Source: Burhinus oedicnemus
Lineage: Eukaryota; Chordata; Aves; Charadriiformes; Burhinidae
Assembly: GCA_008921705.1 (NCBI GenBank)
Contig: VFFE01006714.1
Location: forward strand, 62,033-126,032
Length of the DNA: 64,000 bases
Direction: 5' to 3'
Shown here: positions 35,471 to 64,000 of the stretch, piece by piece
Layout: each line of letters begins with the position of its first letter
Position numbering within the stretch: the first letter of the stretch is position 1
Notes under the pieces: generated by a model
Told to the model about the DNA's origin: nothing
The model's input: only the letters and a program-made list of their open reading frames with translations
The model's database searches: none
Translations under genes and position numbers: made by a program

Positions 35471-36312
35471 CACCCATGCAGAAGCTCTCTAACACACGAG
35501 AAACCTCAGATCTAATGCTTCAGCAGGAGGGACTCCAAGAAGAGAGAAGTATAAAACTAGAAATACGCACAGTAAAAAGTATCAAGTACACGCATTTTAA
35601 TTCATCATAGCAATTCTGCCATACAGAGTAACAAAAAGGGTCATGTGCTTGTATTGAGTGCAAGGCCAAAGAAATACAAGACAGAATGGAATGTCACCTG
35701 AGAGGTCTAATTTCTGAGTGCTGCTTAGCAGATTAATTTGTATACTTATTTATATGGGACTGTTCCTTCCATCTCCAAGTGTATTAGACAGGTGAAAAAG
35801 CCCATAAACTTGCCATTATCTAAAGCATATGGCCATGCATACATTTTACAGCACTGTCTACTATCATGTGCAGTATGAAAAAAACACATCAAGGTTTCTC
35901 AGTGCTTAAGACACTGACCTATTAAACTAAATTTCACTTAACCTGGGGCTAAGCAGTATGTAGGCAGTGATTGAAAGTTCTTACATTACCCATAGAACTC
36001 TTATGTGGCAAAATTACCCTCTGGTCTCAAGAAAGTCAATTTGCTCTGATGATTCATATCCTGTTTTGAATTGACAATCACCAGTGCTTCCTCTCAACTG
36101 TATGTGATAATTTCTTAAGCAGAGTACCATTCTCTAGGGATGCAATTTGAAATATTTTTTTTTAAATCTCATTTTGACCAGAGTGTGAAACAAAAGATGA
36201 TCAAAATTTGTACGCTGTTCTGGAAAAAGGCTACTACAGTGCATTTAGCAAAGCTGTCAAAAAAAGTATGTTAAATAACAACAATGGACCTCAGAGAAAT
36301 TAACTGTATCTC

Positions 36313-36318
36313 TTTATT
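36313..36318 (-). terminator. Second candidate RDX poly(A) signal
   Basis: AATAAA on the minus strand, 2.2 kb after the RDX stop, with only a weak GT-rich element downstream. Confidence 0.25.
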
Positions 36319-36948
36319 GTTAACCAATGAATGTTATCCAAAATAGTAGATGTAATTGTAGCTTAATTGTACAACACAAAACATGATGCTAAAGGAAAAA
36401 GCATGTGGAAAATTACTTCACCATGTAATCATTAAATGTATTCTTAGTATTTCTGCACCAGTAAGTGTTTCCAACTGCTGGTGACAGCAGCTATTACCAC
36501 TTTGTTCATTGTGAAAATTCGTATTACAAATGGTTGTTCCTGGTTGTTTAGAAAAAAAAAAAAATCACACAGCTTTATAAATGGATCTAATCCATTTAGC
36601 CCTATTCTATATATTGTAGATTTATGAACAGCAAACTTTACTGGTATTTTTTTGCAACACTGAAACTGATGGATCAGTGTTAGTGCACACTTTCCAGGGA
36701 AAAATGAAAACTCACTGGAAGCACAGTATTTCACCTGCTATGGCGAACTGTTCGAATACTTCAAAAATTTGCTTAAGCTTCAGTGTATGAAGCCTGTGAA
36801 ACAAAAACTGTTCTTACAATGCACTGCAAGTAGAAACACCAGCTTCCACCAAGCAGCATTTTGAAGCATGTGCACACCATCTGCACATCAGTCTTCAAGG
36901 TCAACCAGATATGTTTAGCCCCACAAACCAAAAATATATTAATGTATC

Positions 36949-36959
36949 TTTATTTTATT
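36949..36959 (-). terminator. RDX: Candidate RDX poly(A) signal (double AATAAA)
   Basis: The minus strand reads AATAAAATAAA, followed about 25 bp later by a GT-rich stretch (tttttggtttgtgggg). This is the best signal-plus-downstream-element arrangement after the RDX stop. Confidence 0.55.
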
Positions 36960-36998
36960 TTCATGATGTCACCCCACATAGCCAACCTTTAACTCCGC

Positions 36999-37036
36999 AA
37001 AATAAAAAAAAAAAAAAGAAAACAAAAACACCAAAA
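36999..37036 (+). repeat. A-rich tract within the RDX 3' UTR (U-rich in mRNA)
   Basis: A run of about 14 A residues followed by AAAAC-like units; appears U-rich in the RDX transcript. Confidence 0.75.
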
Positions 37037-38535
37037 AAACCTTAGTCGGACTGTTCATAAGAAATTTAGACCTATTGTGCATGAAAAAAATGTTTAATAA
37101 AATGGCAAATTTTAATAGATAAGTGTAAATTTATGAGTGCATAATATCAAACAGAAAAGAGCTGAACCATCCTCAGAGAAAGCAGGGTTCTTCCACTGTA
37201 GATATTTACTAGGGTACTATAACAGAAGGAATAACTGCAGTCCACATTAACTGTGAAGTTATTTCTAAAGTTCAATTTCTAAGCAAATTTCTCAAAAAAG
37301 CAGGTCTCCTTTTCAAGAGGGAAAGGACAATGATCTGACATCAGATACGACAATTAAAATACTAGCTTCACTGAAAATTGAAGCTACAAACACTTTTACT
37401 CCAATTCTGGGAACTTTCATTTTGTATTTGGAAACCCCAAAACAAACTAACTCACATGCACATTCTACACCCCTCCCAGGAGACAGTATACCAGTGACAG
37501 GTTACAGCTTTAACACACACAAGATGCTTTTACAGTTTAAACTCAACAAAAGGCAGTTAGACAGTATTTAGCACTATAAATCCACCTTAAAATAAAAGAA
37601 AATCTTAGGAGTAAGGGCTCCTAGCATTCTGTGGTATCACTGTGTAGTGATAGTCAATTCAAACAGGTTTTTTCATGGTGTTTGAAGGACCGGTCATCAT
37701 GTATATAGTAGTGAGGTAGGATACTGTCCCCTCCCTGGGACTGATGTTTTCATATGCTCCCTTGCCAGAAAGGTCCAGGTCTCCCTACTGCAAATAAAAT
37801 AATTACAAGCAAATAGCACATGAAGCTTTGTTTGGGGTTGGTTTGTTTGTTTGTTTGTTTTTTCCCCTTTGCTGCATTAGAACATTTTGCACATCTAAAA
37901 GAATCACCTAGGAAAGCAATACTTATTCAAGCCTATCAGCAGCCACGTGCTGCCCACAGGTAGTGTTCCATTTAAAAAAATATGTCCTGGAACTACCACC
38001 TGCCATCTAGACCTTTGTGAACAGGTAGGCAAAGAAAACCATCAATGATGACAGGACATGAAACACCAAAGAATTTCACTTGGGAGAAAAAGAACGAAAC
38101 TGAAAGTCAGCAATATCAAACTCTTAATGAAAAAATGTAATTTCAAACTTCATACTGAAATAGTACCTGTCCAGTTTAGGTTCAGTTCCATTCTTCTTTC
38201 TATTTCTTAATGTTTAAGCAATACATACACTTGTCAGTCATTATATACTTCACATCAGTTTCCAAAGAAAAAAATACGAAACAATGAAACTGAAAACATG
38301 ATGGGGAAAAAACTGCTATCATTCTCCACACCCTCCCCCCTCCAAAAAGCTAGGGATGACAGACTGCCTTACTGTTGAATAGCTTCCCCTAAATTTGTCT
38401 TCTAGTCACTGTAGTCAAACTGGTATTAAGTGCTTTGGCAAAGTGGGGTGCAATCCATCAAATCTGCAAAGGCCTGCTTTTTTTCTCTGTTGGTGGTTCA
38501 GCTTTACGAGGAACATATATGCAAAATAACAGCTC

Positions 38536-59429
<20,894 letters not shown>

Positions 59430-62400
59430 CTACAGAAAATAAAGTAATATTTAAATCATACTGTAACAGTGTAATGCTTCTATATACTGTGATTAGCCTG
59501 TAAGAAACAATATATGGTAAGTAAATTCAACAATTTTAATGGTCTTGTATACATACAGAACACAGCAGATATAAAAATGGAAAATTTGAATCTGCAAAAA
59601 AAATCTCATCTTTTATTTATTATAAAAGCATACTCAGGATAATATTTAACACTAGGTTTGAAGGTAAAACCAGGGAACAAAGTTCAAAATCAATTTAACG
59701 GGATAGCTGACGTGACTACTGAACACTCGAAGAACACTGGAACATTCAGCTACTGGGCACTATCTTTCAGTGGGCTTCCCAAATGCGTGCAAAAGAAAAA
59801 GTTTCTAGTCATATATATATATCATTTTAAGGTATTTATACTTGGCAATATAAAAAGACAAGCAGCCTCCTGTCCTGCCATTTCTACAGTTAAGAGGTTC
59901 AGCGGTCTTAAAGTATATAGGACTAGAGCTTGTACACCCCAGGACAGACTAAGCAGATTTTTCATCAATGGAAGGAGGAACTATAGAAGTAAGCTCCCCT
60001 TAATATTGATCCCATTCAATTCCCTTACTACAAGACTGAAAAACAACTGCTATTTAATGAACTTCTTCCTTCTCCTGAAAGAGAGGACCATTTTCCAGCT
60101 GACTCCTGACAGTCACTGTTTTTATTTGTTCTAAAACAAGTAGTTAAATATTCCAGGAGATACCTGGATGCCTACCTTACTTAGAAGTACAACAGTTTGT
60201 TCCAATTTCTCTTCAACCGGTACACACAGAAGTGAGAATTTTCATGAAACAGAACAAAGTACTAAATGCACAGTACTGTCTTCTCACTGTTAGAATGGTC
60301 CCCCGTTCCTAATGCCACAGTATCATATTTTATGTGTCTTTAGTGAATAGGAATATAAAGTGTTAAAGGTCAAATCTACTTTGCTATAAATGTGAAAACC
60401 AGAAACATGAAACTTATTTAAGGCCCATAGATATATTCTAATTTCTCTCTACTATAAAATGTGGAACAGGAATAAATTAGGACTTGTATTACAGGTTCTT
60501 ACACTACTTGATCTATGCCTCTGTAAACCATTTCCATTAACTATTTCCCTAACTTTGCCACCAGGTGGAATACCTGGAGAAGTGAGAGTCTGGAAAAGTC
60601 TCCGCAAGACAGAACACATAAGGAAGATCTAAGGTGTGAAAAAGAAAAATGAATAGAAGCTTGTCCCCATGCAACAGATTAAACTTGTTCACTCCTTTCT
60701 TTAGTGTCAAGGTAAACAACTTTGGGCATGAGCTGGATACACAAGACAAGAGTAGCAGGAGTCTGAGGACCTCTAGGTTATAGACCTGCAAACAAGGAAG
60801 ATAGCAGGGGGTTAGCAAACTTTTTTTTGTGTGCAAACACTGATAAAGAACAAGAGTTGAAGGCTTTGGAGTAAAAGATAGTAAACTTTTATTGCAAAAA
60901 AATTAGAGGGTGTGCGTCAGGAGGAGGGACGAGAGGTGTTTTCTGTAGATTCCCTCTGCCCATTTTGAGAGGAAAAAAAATTGCTTATTCTCTAACAGAA
61001 CAACCCATTTTAAATGGTAGGTCTAACTCACTGACAGTTGCACTGGTTTAAGTGTGGGGGGTTGCCCCTTAATTACAAGAAGTTAAATTTTTTAAAGCAG
61101 TTTTTCAATTTTAAAAATGAAGCCTACTTTAGGACAGCTACAAGTAAGCAAGTTACAAAGGATAAGGCTAAAGTGTAACTTTATTAAATGCCAAAGCACT
61201 CTGTTATGTCACAGCACCGTTGCCACAACAAGAAGCGTCGCAGAAGATTTAGAAAGCGCAGCAGGTTCAGCTAATTGCAGCAGACTTCTTAAGAGCTGCA
61301 GCAGAAACTTCTTACATAAATATCCTTATAACAAATGTCATCTTCTACAAATCCAAGAATCACTACCTGAAAGTCTATATCCCTCAAAAGAACTAAAATA
61401 CTCAAACTGTAAAATAATAGATGTAATACAGAGGCAAACTCAACACAGCCTGTAGATTCTGTTCGCTTCTGGGTATTACTGCCTCAAATAAAAGCTGAGT
61501 GCTATATGAGTACACAGCTGCTACATCTGCAATACAAACAAATACACATTAGGAGTACCTGTGCACTTATATGCATTATAGTAACCGCTTATGTCTTCAG
61601 CAATTTTCTTATTCTTTGAAATTCTGATTAACAGATCACTCAACTGCTAAATAATATTTACACTTTCAGTTCGACTAAGAAAGTTGCAAATTATATGGTA
61701 GCAATATTAAAATGTTACCTTTTATGATATGTTATTTAAGAAGAGACTTACAAAGGTAACACTACACTTGATCATTTTCCTTCTGAAGACATTTGGACTG
61801 TCTTAGATTTTTGGCATACAAATACCGAGCTTTTACAACCTTATAACACTGTTTCACAGCTTCGGTTATTTCCGGCCATGGAAAATAAGAAGATTACTTT
61901 TGGAAAAACCTAAGACTGAGCCCAGAAGGTCTACTTATCTAATCCAAACCTCGATTACACAGCGTGCTCTCAACAAAAATCAAACCTCTGGTGTCAGTCG
62001 CGTTGTCTGTGAAATAAAGCTAACCAATTACATTAAGAGTCACGGGGGAAATTTCCACATTATAAATAAGGCAGGGAATTGAGGAAACACAGGCAGAGAA
62101 AGAAGGCACAGTAAATTCAGCAATGGACTGTCACTCACGTAATCTGCTGTTGGGTATCCAGCTACTTTGAAGCAACACTGCTAATGTGACATTGGTGACA
62201 GGGGGAAATTATCTGAACCACAAATTATGAAGACAGACACTAATCTAAACATTACTCCGAACCGACTTTACCACATGAATACAAAAACAGGAAGGAGCTC
62301 TTGCAATGGTTATGAGAGAAACGTACGAAGGTTTCCTGTAGCAAGTGTTGGAAGGCTACCACTACTCACACCACAAGACCCATTTAATGCCTGCTTTTCA

Positions 62401-63526
62401 ATCTTGCTCTCACCAGGATTACGCATCTTCCTTCAAACTTCAGAAACTATGACAAAGCACTAGACAAGACTTAGCCAATTACATCAGCTGCTCAGTCATG
62501 ACAAACCCCATCCTGCTATGCACAGGCTCAGGACAAGAGCTGCAACAAGTCTCATTTGGTATATTCGTATGTAATTTTGACGGAACTCTGAGTAGATGCC
62601 TTCTAAGGATTCTACTCTGGCAAACTAATCAAGAAACTCTCTAGGTGGTTCTGCAATTCCTGGGAGTACACCTGAGCCACCATCTTTTTTTTTAAAAAAA
62701 ACCAAACATTAAAAAATGGCTGTACGCAAACATTATTTTTGGTGCCACAAATTAACAATTTATATCACTTATTACTGACCTAAAGATCGCTGCAAATATT
62801 AAGTACTAAAATATCGTGGTGATCATGTCCAGGAAATACTTAGAAATGCTATTGTAGGCTTAGTAACTGGGTAATTTAGATTTTGTGAATCCTCTGGCAA
62901 GGTCCATGCAGCGAGAGATCATCTCCTGCTCCTCCACAGATCAGGCAATGTCATACCTGAACAAGCTGTATTTAAAAGGCCATAGTGGAAAAGAGAAAAG
63001 TGCAGGTTAATGAGTAATTTAAAAAAAAAAAAAAAAAATCTAAGAGGAACAAAATACTTAGCACGGAGTTTTCTTCATCTGGCTACTTTTAAGAGTGTAT
63101 TTTATAAACAAAGTTGCTGTAAAAGAGTATAAAGAACACCGTGAAGTTTAGCAGAACATAGAAAAAAGTCTGCTGGACATTTAGGAAAACGCTACTGCAA
63201 AGCTCTGTTTTAGAGCACCAAATCTCTGTTTAGAATACCAATACCTATCTTACAGATTTTGAAGTGACTATTTAGCTTGGTTCATTTGCTTATACTGAAC
63301 AATATAAACAGGTGGCCAGGGACAGAAACCTTTCACCATAAAAGGATCACCAAAGATTTGGAAAAAATTGCTACAAAAAGTATAGTTTTTCCTTATTTCT
63401 GAAAAAAAATGCTTTGTCACAGTATCTGGGTACATACAGATATTTTTAAATCTACTTTTAATAAACTTTTCCCAAATAATAATGCTTTAAACCCTTGCAC
63501 TGTGACAATTATCTTCTTCACCTTCT
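59430..63526 (-). other. RDX first visible intron, nothing recognised
   Basis: Intron leading to the missing MPKP exon. Short frames at 59658-60134 and 61117-61455 show no family resemblance. The region near 60.87-61.3 kb may be a decayed repeat, but I cannot name it. Confidence 0.65.
63020..63038 (+). repeat. Poly(A) run
   Basis: About 19 A residues in the RDX intron; no attached element is recognised. Confidence 0.85.
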
Positions 63527-64000
63527 AGAAACATAGAATGTTTTGGGTTGGAAGGGACCTTTAAAGATCATCTAGTCCAACCCCCCTGCAATAAGCAGGG
63601 ACATCTTCAACTAGATCAGGTTGCTCAGAGCCCTGTCCAACCTGACCTTGAAGGTTTCCAGGAATGGGGCATCTACCACCAATATGGGCAACCTGTTCCA
63701 GTGTTTCACCACCCTCAGTGTAAAAAATTTCTTCCTTATATCTAGTTTAAATCCACCCTCCTTTAGTTTAAAGCTATTTTGTCCTATGGCAACAGGCCCT
63801 AGTAAAAAGTTTGTCCCAATCTTTCGTGTAGGCCCCCTTTAAGTACTGAAAGGCCACTATAAGGTCATTCTGGAGCCTTCTCTTCTCCAGGCTGAATATC
63901 CCCCACTCTCTCAGCCTGTCCTCATAGGAGATGAGTTCCATCTCTCTGATCATTTTTGTGGCCCTCCTCTGGACCTGCTCCAATAGGTCCATGTCTTTGC
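63527..64000 (-). mobile_element. CR1 LINE 3' part, continues past the window end
   Basis: The tail at 63527 (plus strand TAGAAACATAGAATG) is followed by TTGGAAGGGACC and CTAGTCCAACC. The minus strand encodes [20 protein letters not shown] through [12 protein letters not shown]. It is very similar to the 3' end of the copy at 7109 and lies in the first RDX intron visible here. Confidence 0.93.

Larger units (their letters stand above)
36935..38535 (-). other. RDX: RDX 3' UTR (probable extent, main isoform)
   Basis: About 1.6 kb of AT-rich, repeat-free sequence directly after the RDX stop. It ends at the overlapping AATAAAATAAA signal at 36959-36949. An A-rich tract lies at 36999-37036 (T-rich in the mRNA sense). 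Another AATAAA lies further on at 36318-36313, so a longer UTR is possible. Confidence 0.55.

Noticed and set aside
60860..61460. Region with AATAAA on the minus strand and a 112-codon plus frame, possibly an old LTR
   Set aside because: No TG...CA ends, target duplication or recognisable retroviral sequence could be found.

Overview
The window is nuclear DNA from a vertebrate, almost certainly a bird. Evidence: intron-split genes with GT-AG junctions, many CR1 LINE copies with the typical ATTCTRTGATTCTRTGA-type 3' ends, and an avian-type endogenous-retrovirus solo LTR. There is no bacterial, plasmid or CRISPR-type content.

Two protein-coding genes converge tail to tail. The plus strand holds the last four coding exons of ZC3H12C (regnase-3 family endoribonuclease, 2322-12200), followed by a long AT-rich 3' UTR to about 18.0 kb. 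The minus strand holds all coding exons but the first of RDX (radixin), from 59429 down to the stop at 38536. The twelve RDX exons join in phase to give 579 codons plus stop. With the four N-terminal residues expected upstream, this equals the 583 aa of vertebrate radixin. The same ZC3H12C/RDX neighbourhood is known on human 11q22.3, which supports ZC3H12C rather than its paralogue ZC3H12B. The two genes do different jobs (mRNA decay; membrane-actin linkage) and share only their genomic location.

Layout: 0-2.3 kb, ZC3H12C intron with a decayed LTR-related repeat. 2.3-12.2 kb, ZC3H12C exons; the introns hold a solo LTR with a 5-bp target duplication (6138-6494) and a 3.2 kb broken antisense CR1 that fills most of the last intron. 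12.2-18.0 kb, 3' UTR with a G-quadruplex motif and several poly(A) signals. 18-36.9 kb, intergenic or downstream sequence with a CpG-dense patch near 19 kb, three sense CR1 copies, and a possible alternative RDX terminal exon at 27.8 kb. 36.9-38.5 kb, RDX 3' UTR. 38.5-64 kb, RDX exons and introns with nested CR1 fragments (49.3-50.1 kb), an ancient CR1-like LINE (about 54.5-55.7 kb), and another CR1 running off the end.

I found no convincing new biological system. The most testable new points are the possible alternative RDX C-terminus, the CpG-dense intergenic patch, the UTR G-quadruplex, and the antisense solo LTR beside a ZC3H12C exon.
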